64,000 nucleotides of DNA. Origin: Rhizophagus irregularis. Taxonomy: Eukaryota; Glomeromycota; Glomeromycetes; Glomerales; Glomeraceae. Position numbers and translations under genes: made by a program. Numbering within the stretch: position 1 is the stretch's first letter; the number at the start of each line of letters is the position of its first letter. The stretch is from assembly GCF_026210795.1 (NCBI RefSeq), contig NC_089434.1, forward strand, positions 496,001-560,000, written 5' to 3'. Below are positions 14,452 through 26,934 of the stretch, piece after piece. The notes under the pieces were generated by a model, which saw only the letters and a program-made list of their open reading frames with translations, was not told where the DNA came from and did no database searches.

Positions 14452-16705
14452 TCAAAATCCATCTAAGTTAAAAAATAATAAATTATAATTAATTATTTGC
14501 TTTAAAAAGAAATATAATTTATTTAAGAACTTACCATCAGGAATTTCCAGTTCAACTTGTTCTTTTGAATGAAGATTTGGATTATTATATACTTCGTCAT
14601 CATCTGTAAGAAAATAAATAATTAAATTAAAAATAATATAAAAATTATTTGTTATTATGTAAAATTTTCACCTACCGTCGACATGTTGAGTTATTTCCTT
14701 TTCATCATCTAAATTTTAAATAAAAGTCGCATTTAATAAATAAATTTGATAAAATGATGATTTATTTGTTAGTAATTTAACTTACCATTTGAATTTATTT
14801 GTAACTTTATAAATTCTTCGGGTAATTTTTCACTATCACCTAAAATTAAGATATAGATTTAATATAAAAATTAATCTCGATTTGACAATAATTAGAATAC
14901 ATTACCTCTAATCATAGTAATTACTTTTGATGATTTGCTATTTCGCTTATTTGATTTATTAAAATCATCAACTAAAATAAATATCAATTATTAAACATCA
15001 TTATGTAATAATTCAATGCCGTAATAATGTTAATAATTACTTACTATTGTTAGGAATGTTAAAATCATACAATTTACTATGATACCCTATTAGTAGTAAA
15101 ATAAAGTATTTTAAAAGTTAAATTATTATGGTAACAAAAAACGGTAGAAATTATTGTTTATATGGTTATACCTTCTTGTTCTTCTATTATAATAAAAGAT
15201 AATATTAATAATATACTTTAAAATAAATATATATATTATACATTTATACCTTCTGTTGCATTTCTTGGTTCAGGTAGATTTCCAAAGTTGTGAATTTTAC
15301 TTGTAAATAATCTGCTACTCGTATAATTTTCTTCTACTTTGGTCATTTCTTCCATCTCTGATTTGATTAATTCATCTGACATATTTTGATAATATAAATT
15401 AATTTTATTCATTCTTTTCCAAAGTGTATTAGTGTCAGGTCTTTTTAATGGATCAGCATCCCAACATTCTTTCATTAAATTTTTATATTCTAATGGAGTT
15501 CCTGGCACAATTTTTGGTCTTATACCGTTAATAATATTCATTACAATATCATTTTCATGTTCATAATTTATAAATGGTGGTTGTCCAGATGAAATTTCCC
15601 ACATAAGAATTGCAATACTATAAATATCAGATGCAAAAGTATATTCTCTTCCAACAATAACTTCGGGTGCTATGTAAGGAAGATTTCCATATATACTCGT
15701 TGAAGATTTATCAGCGGGTCCACAAAATCCAAGATCACTAACACACCAAGAATTATTAAGTTGAGAATATAATATATTTCCAGAATGTAAATCTCTATGA
15801 ATTGCTTTCTCTTTATGAATAAAAAAAATTGCATTGATTATTTCAAAAGTAATATTAATTCTCTTTTTCCACGTAAGTTGACTATGATTTTGTTGTAAAT
15901 ATTTTCTTAAATCCATATCCCTTTTCATCATTACAAGCATATAATTTCCATTTGATGGATCTTGTGTTAAACCATAACATCGAACAACATCCGCCCATTT
16001 ATTACTTATAGTTAAATGTGATTTAGCCTAAAAAGCAATAATTTATAAAAATGTTCATATTAATACAAAGTCTGCATAATTTTATATAATAAATTTAGAA
16101 TATATTATACAAACCTCTTCAAACCAACTTTGATTTGCACTTTCAACATTTTCTAATCTTTTAAGTATTATTTTACAAGTTCCACCTCTTTCTAATTGTT
16201 TTTTTCCAAAATCCCATTCATCATATTCTCCATTAATCCAATCTGCTGTATAAATTTCTGAGATTCCACCTTTTGTTAAATATTCAATATTTTCTAAATT
16301 ATTATATGGAATCCATTCAACCACCGTATTTGGCATAAGTGTTTCCATTTGACATTTCTGTATTAAATTATCAATATCATCATTCCCAGATGTCCAATTT
16401 GAAAAATTTTCTTTTAAATAATTTCGGACACAATACTCACAATATAGTGTAGCTAAACATTCTTGGTTACAATTTTCACAAATTCTTTTTGTTCCTGAAT
16501 TATGAATAATTTTATTTCGATCATAATTTTGAGTTAAATCTCTTATCGCTTCAGTTTTTTCATCATTTGTAAGAATTTTATAAGCAAGGATTGTTTGTCG
16601 TTGGAATTCAAATCTTTTGTGTATATCATTGTAAATATTATTATCTGTTAATGTTATTGCTCTATTATTTGTTGCATAGATTAACCCATATCGAAGAGTG
16701 GACAT
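14452..16705 (-). CDS. Protein kinase with Cys-rich N-terminus (copy K2), complete
   Basis: The most complete member of the family. Exons 16705-16115, 16027-15250, 15183-15172 (12-nt micro-exon), 15086-15045, 14971-14906, 14839-14786, 14708-14676, 14600-14535 and 14462-14452 join in frame to about 550 residues; the last exon is the least certain. N-terminal CENCNQECLATLYCEYC is a probable zinc-binding cluster. The kinase domain has GGISEIYTADW, VILKRL-type lysine (here IILKRL), IHRDLHSGNIL, SDLGFCGP, YIAPEV and DIYSIAILMWE. The substitution of DLG for DFG is common in this family. The acidic C-terminal tail is built from small phase-1 exons and ends near EIPD. No signal peptide or membrane segment is seen. 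A cytosolic TKL-like signalling kinase is likely; its target is unknown. Confidence 0.85.
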
Positions 16706-17579
16706 AATGTAATAATCAATAAGAAAGAAAGAATTATTTTAAGTTCGAGATAAATTAGTAAAATGCAAATTGTTGAACAAACTTCATGTTGTGCCCACAT
16801 AAATTTTGTGATCTTGAGGCGTAGTATTTTACGCCTCTTAACCAAAAAAAGAAAATATTATCGTACTTACTAATTTTAATTTTATTTTTTATTTTATTTT
16901 TTTTTTCAGCGAATACAATTTGATTGTCATACTTAATGAATAGATAATATTCCTTGATTATGTTGATTAATATTCAAATAATTTGGTAAACAAAAATCAA
17001 TGATTGTTATTCAATAGACTATTAATTTGTAGTTATTTTTAAATCTTACTTAAAATCAATATAAACATGATTGATTCTTTAGTTATTTTCAATTGAATTT
17101 ATTTTAAATAAACAACATGGTGAATAATGACATGAAAGATTAAGAAATCATTCAACTTCAACTTACTATTTCTACTAAAAAAGTCATATCTAAGAGAAGA
17201 ATTTCTTAATTATTATTTTTTTTTTTTAAGTTGTAATGATCAATATATGTAATAAAAAAAATAATTAGAAATTATTACATCATAAATTACCTTATGTGTG
17301 GTACTTTAACAATTTAGTGATAAATAAGGAATAGATCAGGCGCGGGATTTTCATATTATGGCACGATTTTCATATTACACAATTATTTATATGGAGACTA
17401 TTCTAAACGTCAGACTGTTTCAAATTTTCAAAAAAGTCAATTAATAACTCATTATTTTTAAATATAAATTAATAAACATTTATCATCAAAAGGGAATTTG
17501 AGAGCCATATGAAACACTAAAAAAATTATTAAAAGAAATATTAAATAGATAATTATAAATAAAATTTATCAATTTATGT
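16706..17579. other. Intergenic, with one copy of a dispersed ~100-bp repeat
   Basis: AT-rich. Around 17330-17420 lies a copy of a repeat also found at 31980-32045/39124-39180 and at 42910-43010, with shared blocks such as CTGACGTTTAGA, ATATAAATAA and CGCCTGATCTATT in matching order. No gene is seen. Confidence 0.5.
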
Positions 17580-19041
17580 ATACCTTCAAGTTCTTTTCTG
17601 TTAAAATAAAGGTATAATTAATGATATATTTTCTAAATAAATGTTATATATATTTAACTAGATAATATACTAATAATACCTTCTGTTACATTTCTTGGTT
17701 CAGGAAATTTTCAGAATTATGAATTTTACTTTTGCCGATAGTGAAATTTGAATCTAGTAGATTATTGTCCTATTTATTTTTACTTCGCTATTTTGCTATG
17801 ATAGATTATTTCTTTCGTTATGTTTCTTGAGTGTATAAATATCAGGCTTTTCGATGGATCAGTATCCCAGTTATATTTTAGGAAATTTCTGATACTGGGA
17901 CTATTATTGCCTTCTACCATTAATTATATTCATTGTAAAGTTATTGATCATGTTCATGATTAATAAATAGTGGAAAGGAAATTTTCCACATAATCATTGC
18001 TAAACTATAAATTTCAGATTTAATAGTAGAAGCTATATAATGAAGATTTCCATATCACTTTTTAATGATTTTTATTTATAGACCACGAAATCCAAAATCA
18101 CCAAGCAATAAAGAATCTCAGATCAAGTTGTATAAATAATATAATATATTTCTAAAATGTAAATTGAATTGCATTTTCATTTGAATCTGGTTGAGTGCAG
18201 TAGCTATGTCATAAGCAAATTGAATTTTTCTTTTCCATGTAAGTTGATTATAGTTTTGATGTAAGTATTCTCTTAAATTCAAATCTTACAAGCATTTGAT
18301 GGATCTTGCATTAAACCATAACATTGGACAATATTTGGATGTTTATTGCTTATAGCCAAATGTGATTTTGCCTATAAAGAAAAGAATATTAGTTGATTTA
18401 TTACTAATAAGATAATTATAAATTACTGATTCATTAGGTTACAAACCTCTTCAAACCAACTTTGATCTGCACTTTCAACATTATCTAATCTTTTAAATAC
18501 TACTTTTCGATTTCTAAATCTTGTTGTTAATCGTTGCTTCATAGTATCCCATCATTCCAAAATGCTGTATAAATTTTCCGAGAATCCACCTTTTATTAGA
18601 TATTTAATACTTTGCAAATTATCATATGGAATCAATTAAACTATTTTTCTCCGATTGATCTGTTTCCATTTGACATTTTTGTATTAAATTATCAATATCA
18701 TTATTTCCAGAAGTCCAAATTAAAAAATTTAATTTTAAATAATTTCGAATATAATATTCACAATATGATATAGCTAAACACATTCTTGGTTACAATTTTC
18801 ACAAATTCTTCTTGTCCCCACATTAAGAAGAACTTATTTCTGTCAGTAGTTTTGTTTATTCATTTTATTGCATAAGTTTTTTCATCATTTGTAAAAGATT
18901 TATTTATCAGCAGCAAGAACCGTTTGTTGTATAATTTCATGTTGTTTGTCTATATCATTATGAATATTATAATCTATTAATGTAATCGCTCTATCTAGTA
19001 CTAATAGCAACACTAATTAGCTTCTCTCGTGTAACTGACAT
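17580..19041 (-). pseudogene. Decayed kinase copy K3
   Basis: Similar to K1 along its length: a start at 19041 (MSVTREKLISVAI), the Cys-cluster region, the exon-2 start near 18373 and the PEPRNVTEG-like end at 17680-17705. The frame breaks within about 16 codons, and further indels hit the Cys region, the glycine loop and the catalytic HRD segment, which has lost the HRDLHSGN core. A remnant of the 12-nt micro-exon region is visible near 17585-17600. It cannot encode a kinase. Its 5' flank matches the K1 flank, so it arose by duplication of the K1 locus. Confidence 0.8.
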
Positions 19042-22000
19042 AACAAAATATTTCTTTTAATTTTGTTGGTTTCAGAACAGAGTTTCATGTACCGTCAACA
19101 AATTTGTATTACATGTTACAACAGATTTAATTCTATGTAATACAGCATCATTGGTTATAAATGTTCAAATACGTACGAACAAAATTTCGATATTACATTA
19201 TTTTATTATCTTATCAACTTTTGGGTTTAAAATTCAGAATTATTTGTTATAATTTTAAAATTTTATGACAAATAATAATTTTATTAGTTGTAAAGTTCGT
19301 AAAAAAATCCGGAATATAAATTAAAAAATTTATCAATTCAATTTTTTACAGGAAAGGGTTCAACATTTTAAAGGTAAGGGTAAGGTTTACTAAGTCACGT
19401 TTTTATGGGCAATCATTTAAGATCACGTGCGTAATCTGAAATTAAGCGAAATTTACCAAAAAAAAAAAATCATTATGAATTATTTACATTAAAATACACG
19501 CTCATTCTCACAAAACTTGTTGGTCTTTCTGAATCAGTATACATGAATAAACTTTAAATCTAAAAAAAAAAGTCAATCACGTTTCGAATATAAATAACTT
19601 CGCGAATTCCTAACAATATTATCATAATTTTTTTACTTGTTGGCATTCCTTGTTTTTACCTTACTTTTCATTATAAATAAAAAATAATTTAATCATTACC
19701 ATACAAAATATTTGAGATTTCGCACTTTCGCGTTAAAGTAAAAAATGTATGATATTAAAAAAAAAAAAATCAATAAATTTTTGACGATAGATATTAAATG
19801 TTTAAAGATAAAATATTTAATAACGAACAGACTTGCAACTTATAACAATTATTAATATGAAAATAAATACTAATTAAAAAATAACCATTATAATATATTA
19901 TTATAGGGATGATGCAATATAGTATCCCTACGTTCTATTAAAACCGCCTCGTTATATATTTCTGTTGATTTATTAATTTCATTTCAAATTTCAACTTCAT
20001 AACAATATGTAAGTTTAACTTAATAACCTTTTACTAGCTGATTTTTAATATATTTGATATCATCATTTCCAAGGCATACATTATAATGTATAATTTCATA
20101 TCTATTTTCCGCATTCAAAATAAGAGTTTAACAAAAAGTGCAACAAGTGATAATAATTATTGATTTTAAAATGTTAATGTGAAATCGAGTAATTCAAATA
20201 TTTTATCTGGAGATTTGCCACAAAACCTGTATAAATTTGCTGAATACTTAGATTGAAAACTTATTTGATGATAAAGTTCAAATTGTTTATTATACTCATT
20301 TTCGACAAAATATTTTCATATGCGTGTGATGCTAAACATAACATTCTCGAATATATATTTTAAAAGTAAAACTTTTAAAATATCAGTAATTCAACGAGTT
20401 GTGTCAAATTGCCAATTATAAAATCATTAAAAATATATCCGTCAAATTATTCAGACTTTTAAGAGTTTCATAAAAAAATGATTGGATAGTAGTAAAATTA
20501 CCGTTTAGCTTGTAAAAAAAAGGATTAATAAATTTTTTTTTAATTCGGTAAAAATTAGAAAATTTTTGTTTTCGTCCAATCACTGAGTGTTGTACACGGA
20601 ACCGTCACTGGATTTTGCGCGAATATAGCTGGTCCGGGACATTTTCCGGGATTTATATGTCCGGAAAGATGCCGATAATCAAATCATTTTTTTTTAAAAA
20701 AAAATAAAAAAAAGAATTTCTTACTTCATCTCTTCGATACAATTCGCATGAATATGACACCAAAATATCATGACAAAATCTAAAAGGACTTACCAAGGCA
20801 AAATTTGTTAATCAAGTGTCTTTGGTTGACTTCAACTCTCCGGATTCAAGAACCTAATTCATCAAAGTGCTCGAAGACATTTTAATAAATAATTTATAAA
20901 TTTTCAAATAAAATGATAATACGTTTGTTAATAATTTTGAAACCATTTTCGATAAGAAGGGAGAAATAAAGATAATTCCTTTTTTTTAGGAATTCGCTTT
21001 TCAAGATGACGAGTCAGGTTCGTATTTTTTTTTTTTTTTTAGTTTACTATATTTAAATGATTTTTATTTCTTTCTTTTTTTGAGCTTCAGCTGAGTTTCT
21101 TACGCGGCAGTTTGGTATTATTTTATTTGTTTTGTTTTTGTTCTCCATTTCGTTCTTTTTTTAGGAATTCTTCAAGATAGCGTGTGAATTCGTTTTGTTT
21201 CTTTGTTTCGTTTCGGTTGGATTTATTCTACAAGTTTCGACTGGGCTCTACAGCGGTAGGTGTAACTTTTTTTTCTTTTTTTCCTCTGCTAAATTTCTGT
21301 TCATCTCTAACAATATTTTTATTTCCTTAAATCTTTTGATCAGGCTCTTTAGTAATGACTAGCAACGTTTTCTGCCTGTTTTATTATTTTTTATCTTTCC
21401 ATCTTCCTTTGATTTTCATATTATCCGTTCTTCTACTGTCACACTGATACGATTTTTTAAATTTTTATAATTTTTATTTATTTACTTTCTTTTGATTTCT
21501 TTAATAACGTTGATTTTTATTAATAAGTAAATTCAATGTACTATTATTAAATCAAATTTAAAATAATAAATGAAGCATATTATTAGAAAAAAGTTATAAT
21601 TATCCCGAAATGTCCTAGGCATGGGATACTTTACAATGTCAATTAGATACCAACACGTTCAATTTAAGCACGATTATTCAATAAGTAAACCCTTTGAATA
21701 TATACTCAATTTCAGAATTAATTCCATGTCATTTTATTTTTTATAGAAAATTTGACGTGTATTATTATTAAGATCGCGTATAAAATCGATGAATAATATA
21801 AAATTGGTTTATTTTTTTACAATATTCATGTCAATTTATATATATACTTCAAGTTGCTAATTTCACTAATGTCTAATTTTATGAACTCCAAATATTTCAG
21901 ATTCTTCGAAACGAAAAAGTAAATTTAAATTATAGCATCGTAATCATTCTAATTTTTGATTATTAATACTGGATCTCGTATTCTTTTTTTTGTGATCAAG

Positions 22001-22269
22001 GAGAGAGCATCATTACAACTATAACATCTATAATGAACAAAACATAAGCAATTTAATTATTACAAATTTGCTCAATTTTAATCTCAATTATTTAATAATT
22101 ATCATAAAATTAAAATCAAAAATTTATTAATTATTAAATAGATCTGACAAGAATTCATCTCCAATCTTCATTTCAATTAAAGTTGCTTGACGAAAATAAA
22201 AGGTCATTGCCGAAATAATTTCGACAATTTCGACATGACGAAATTCACTGATTTCGACATGCATCTTCA
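19042..22269. other. Long intergenic stretch with a promoter-like remnant
   Basis: AT-rich. Near 20585-20650 a block with TTGTACACGGAACCGTCACT resembles the spacer at 52200-52250 between two GTPase-Hint genes, so it may be the remains of another such spacer. T-rich tracts dominate 21030-21500. Short repeats of AATTTCGAC occur near 22210-22260. No gene was recognised. Confidence 0.45.
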
Positions 22270-23173
22270 ATATCTTGTAGTTTTATCTCACGTGCTATTC
22301 TAATTTTCCAAAACTAATTTGTGGTATAGGGCTTTGGCATTAACCCAATATAAGATTTTAAGTCATTCATATGACGCTCCACAACTGATTTAGGTTCTTC
22401 AAACATATCTGGATCTGGCGAGATAACCCAACGGTTTCCGACTTTGTCCAAAAATGATTTGATTCTGTCATTGAAACAATCTTCCATAAAATATCGGTCT
22501 TTAGTTTGTCTCTTTCTACACTTAGAAAAAACAACAATCATATGGCGACAAGATTCTTCTCAACCAAGGAAATTTAGGATTATGTCGTTGATCATCTGTT
22601 CCATTTTATCATATTTACTCCAAGCTTGAAAATTTATTTTTATTGTGAAAATTCATAATATAGAAACAAAATACGCTCATTTGTTGCGTAAATTCTTGTA
22701 AGTACTTACCTATAACGAACAAAAACGCTATTATTCCATGGTTACATCTGACAATTGACTGTGCAATCTCACCCAGGACTTCATCATCATTGGGTCCATA
22801 TGTACTAAAAATACCCGGTGTATCAACTAGGTTATATTCCTTACTATTCAAATTTATTAAAGTATTCTGACAAATATTGGTGCAAGTATCCTTGAAAAAT
22901 AAAATCTGACTGTCAATATTAATCAATGAATTAAATAAATACCGATACCGTATATTTCTTACCAGACCCTCTGATGTTTTGAATTTTTCTTCTCCGATCA
23001 ACATATTTGCCAATGTACTTTTTCCCGCACCTAGTTAAATCTGTTGAGCCAAATAATAATTTTTCCTTCGAATTTCATGCGCAAGACTTCTCACCTGCTT
23101 TGCCAATTAGTAAAATTGTTGGTGCCGTAGAATAAGGGTCAGTCGAAATTCGGTCGCAAAGCTTCGATGACAT
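22270..23173 (-). pseudogene. Type 1 AIG1-like GTPase copy B, stop-broken and without Hint domain
   Basis: The first exons match the intact type 1 genes: 23173-23095, 23030-22963, 22890-22710, and 22624 onward. They encode MSSKLCDRISTDPYSTAP, a P-loop GKAGAGKST and DTPGIFSTYG. In exon 4 the conserved LGREES is changed to LG-stop (TGA at 22562-22560). The frame then continues through VVFSKCRKRQTKD and NRWVISPDPDMFEEP to a stop after PKPYTTN at 22314. Similarity ends near 22270 and no Hint domain follows. It forms the minus half of a decayed head-to-head pair with the relic at 23417. A short GTPase-only product is conceivable but would lack the end of the G domain. Confidence 0.8.
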
Positions 23174-23416
23174 AACGTTATTGTCGAAAAAAAAAAAATC
23201 TTATCAAATAATTCTGCTTGTGTAGCACTGAATGCGCCTTTTTTCCAAAATGAGAAAAATGAAGGGATGCTTATATTTATAAAAATTCTTAATTGAAGTA
23301 AATAATCTCCTGTTTCTTCAGCCAAGCTCTTCGAGGAATACTATTCGAAATATCATTCATTTTATAATAATTTTGTAATAATTCTTTTTTATTTTTTTTT
23401 TAAAAAAAAATTTTAA

Positions 23417-24230
23417 GGTATAAGGGAGATTCGTTTTTGAGTCGAATAATCTGTTGTTTCAGACTCGTTTGCTAGTAATTATAATGAACAACATAGACTT
23501 TAAAAAATAAATCTGAACGAAATTCTCCCTTAATGTAACATTTAAGGAATCTTCGCTTCAAGTAGGTCAAAACCACCTCGATTGAAATAAATAAGAAAAC
23601 GTTCATCATTGTTGGTTGATACACTCAGAATTTTGACATTGGCAAAAGGAATCAAAAGAAACGGCCCAAGAAATCTTGCAATGCGCTTATGTCTTATTGA
23701 TTATATTTGTCACGAGTGTGTAGGATTCTCATGTTCTTTGCACACAAGTAGTTTCCTCATTTTAGAAGCTACCAAGGAGCAGAAACTTATTATCGATCAA
23801 ATTATCAACTCAAATGCAGGAAGGCTTCAACATCAAATTCATTGTTTCAAGAGCAAAAATATTTTCTCAATAGTATTAGCGACAGATTTATTATAGCCTA
23901 ATCGAGGAACAAGTTGACTCAATTGTCACGTTTCACATAAAATTTATACAGAGAAACTTCGTTTGAAGAAATTCGCATTGCTCGAGAGAGAGAACTTCAG
24001 GAAATTGAAGAATAGGAACGCCGAAATTGAAGAATAAATTCAAGCTATAGCATAAAGTGAATACCTCCGCAATAATGATGAAAGGCGACAATAGAAAAAA
24101 TACAAGAAATTTCGACAAAAATCATTAATAATTACGTGTAAATGTTGGGTTGAGATCTGCTACTAATATGAAGATTGGTGAAGAAGGATGTTTTGTTACA
24201 GATTCAAAAGTTACTTCTTAAGTTAGCGAA
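23417..24230 (+). pseudogene. Type 2 AIG1-Hint relic (copy C)
   Basis: Plus-strand remains of a type 2 gene. They include a degenerate P-loop exon (23417-23475, ending in the equivalent of VVSDS), part of exon 3 with a damaged DTPG region (23600-23700), and exon 4 pieces (23767-23900) with a deletion that fuses KIDQIIN to the AGRLQ-like segment. The linker reads FEEIRIARERELQEIEE-stop at 23960-24015. The start of a Hint domain (EGCFVTDSKVT) is at 24180-24215. Frameshifts and stops occur throughout. It faces copy B head to head, as type 2 genes do in the other pairs. Confidence 0.75.
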
Positions 24231-24827
24231 TGTACTAATGTTAGCTGTTTCAACCATTTCACCAATAATTTCATGAGTAGTATTATTATCATTGTTTAGA
24301 ATTGTTTATATAACTAAATAGATATCAACATTGTTGTTTCTCTTAAATCTTTACTCGTGATATAATGAAATATGAAATTTGTAAATCCAAGTATTGTAAA
24401 TTCTTAAGGTATCATAATAAAGATGTGTAGACAATTAAAAACTGAGAATAAAATTGATAATGTATTTATAAATTTTTTTCCATAATGATATTACTGATAT
24501 ATACATCAATAAGTCAAAAAAGAAAAAAACTACCGTACGTGACATCAAAAAGGATAAATCCACATCAGAGAATAATCTAGTTATAATCATATACAGTACT
24601 GTGTCTATGATCAATGTTAATTCAATTAACGTACTCTTTAAATACACGTCCAATTCCAGAATCAATTTAATATCATTGAGAAGACCACATATCACGCATA
24701 GGAATAACAGTGAACATTTATAACAATAAATAAATTCAACAAGATTAAAAAATGTTTTATTTAAAGACGCTTATAAAATTAAGTCAAATTGATCATTAAA
24801 TAGAACATTGGTATAACAAAACTACTT
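24231..24827. other. 3' flank of the type 1 gene, shared among copies
   Basis: No gene. Blocks around 24340-24470 (AAATTTGTAAATCCAA and AGGTATCATAATAAAG) recur downstream of the other type 1 genes at about 43025-43110 and 49430-49510. The duplicated unit therefore extends past the coding region. Confidence 0.6.
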
Positions 24828-26555
24828 TCATAATCTTTTAACAATCGTGTTAAAATAATCTATCTGTTCGAGAATCCATTGACCTCGTTTCAAGTAGCGA
24901 ATATAAGGATGAATTTCTTTTTTACACTCAGGAATGGGCATAATCCATGAGTAGAGACGGAAAGAAATCATCACGAAATCGATGATCGCTTGATAAGGTG
25001 GAGCAACAGCATAGCACGAGCAAAGTATATCATCAACGACAATTTTGCCACTTTGTGTAAGAGGAGCAGTGTAACCAAGTTCCCATTCCTTAAATTAATC
25101 ATAATGAAATAGGGTTAATTAATATAAAAAAATTTCATTAAATACGGAAAACGTAAAATTAATTACTCTTGTAACCCGATGTGGAATCACAGGAATTAAT
25201 TTTTTGCCATCAAAAAGTAAGAGCTCAGTCTCATAAGCTCGAACATCCTCAGCGAAAATGGTTTTTCCTTGAGAAACGAATAAATGGTGTTTAGGTGTGA
25301 GACGTAGGGTGCCTATTGAAAAAAACGAGTGATTCATGCTTAGAAAATATTTGAGAATAAATTATTTAATTAGAAATGTATTTATCACCTTCTGTGCCGC
25401 CTGACTTTAGATAATCGATCCGTTGATACTGAGTCACAGTTTGATTGTCTGTATGGACGACTGCATAAATCTCGCTAAAAATCAATTTACCATTTTTCTC
25501 GCCACAACAAACTTTATCACCGATGTTCAATTGTGACACTTCAATTCTTTTGCCGTCTGCAAGGATAACCTTTGAATGCAGAGGAAAACAACCACCTCCT
25601 TGCTCTTGGAATCCTTCCTTGGCTGCTTCTAATCCTGCATCTATTTGTTCTTCTGTTTCATTTGAATCAATTTCTTGCAGTTCTTTCTCACGTGCAATTC
25701 TAACTTTATCAAACAATTCTGTAGTATAGGGCTTTGGCATTAACCCAATATAAGATCTTAAGTCATTCATATGACGCTCCACAACTGGATCATTTGGTTC
25801 GTCAAATATTTCTGGATCTGGCGAAATAACCCAACGGTTTCCGACCTTGTCCAAAAATGATTTGAGGTCGTCATTGAAACTTTCTTCCATAAAATGTCGG
25901 TCTTTAGTTTGTCTCTTTCTACACTTAGTAAAAACAACAATTACGTGACGACAAGATTCTTCTCGACCAAGGAATCTCAGAATTGTGTCAGTTGTAATTT
26001 TTTGCTCTTTTGTATATCTGCCTCCAGCTTGGAAATTTATTGTATACAAATAAACATTCAGATTATAGAAATAATGTACTTGTCAATTCTTGCAAGAACT
26101 TACCCATAACAAACAAAATCGCCGTTATACCATGACTACATTGGACAATTGACCGTGCAATCTCATTTAGGACTTCATCATCGGGTTTCCGTGTATCAAA
26201 AATACCTGGTGTATCGACGAGATTATATTCCTTACCATTCAACCTGACTAAAGCACTTTGACAAATCTGGGTACTAGAATCCTTGAAAAAAAAAAATGTT
26301 GATTGTCAATGAATCAAATAAATACCAATTCCATACGTTATTTACTGTACCGAATTATCCGAAGTTTTGAATATTTCTTTTTCAACCAACGTGTTTGCCA
26401 ATGTACTTTTTCCCGCACCTAGTTAAATCTGTTGAGCCAAATAATAATTTTGCCTTCGGATTTTAAACGCAAAACTTCTCACCTGTTTTGCCAATTAGTA
26501 AAATTGATGGTGCCGTAGAATAAGGGTCAGTCGAAATTCGGTCGCTGAGCTTCAT
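24828..26555 (-). CDS. GIN1-like: Type 1 AIG1-like GTPase-Hint (Hog) fusion, copy A
   Basis: Six exons: 26555-26483, 26418-26351, 26281-26104, 26027-25389, 25312-25167 and 25088-24828, giving 454 residues. N-terminal AIG1/GIMAP-type GTPase: P-loop GKTGAGKST (split by intron 1), DTPGIFDTRKP, FTKCRKRQTKD in the G4 position, and NRWVISPDPEIFDEP. A charged helix (VRIAREKELQEI) links to a Hedgehog-type Hint domain that starts at GGGCFPLHSKV, with nucleophile Cys. It continues with IGDKVCCGEKNGKLIFSE, the TPKHHLFV motif, then GYTAPLTQSG and VDDILCSCYA. There is no intein HN-Cys end, so autoprocessing like Hog proteins is the expected chemistry; whether it cleaves is unknown. Glomus GIN1 has this domain pair. 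It lies head to head with copy D across 379 bp. Confidence 0.9.
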
Positions 26556-26934
26556 GGTATAGATTGTTAGAAATTAAAATGAAAATGATACCCGAGTTAT
26601 TTAATTCTGCAGGTGTACCACTGTGTACAACCTTGTGTCCGTGTACATCTTGTAGTGTAGGACGAAGATATCACATTAAGATAACACTTTGGGTAAGTAA
26701 CATGGGTTTAACCATGTACACTTTGGCCATCTTAATACTAATATATCTCTCCAATTATCACAATCAGGGGCTTTAGTATTGTTCATTCATATTGTTTTGA
26801 AATTTTTGTGGCATCTTTTGCTGATGCTTATTTTAGGAAATAATGGTATTCGAATTTTCCATTTTTATCATTTTTTATCAAACCTTGTTTTTTATTTCGT
26901 TATCAACAAGAAACCTTTAACCTTATCTCCTAAG
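26556..26934. promoter_or_regulatory. Shared divergent spacer of pair A/D
   Basis: 379 bp between the ATG of copy A (minus) and copy D (plus). It contains GGTGTACCACTGTGTAC at 26612-26628 and a further GTGTACA at 26641. Similar palindromic GTAC blocks occur in the other divergent spacers, near 45296, 52203 and, beside a relic, 40841. A bidirectional promoter is inferred from position and conservation only. Confidence 0.5.

Noticed and set aside
23609-23896. Plus-strand 95-codon ORF as a separate protein
   Set aside because: It is a frame created by decay of the type 2 relic copy C.
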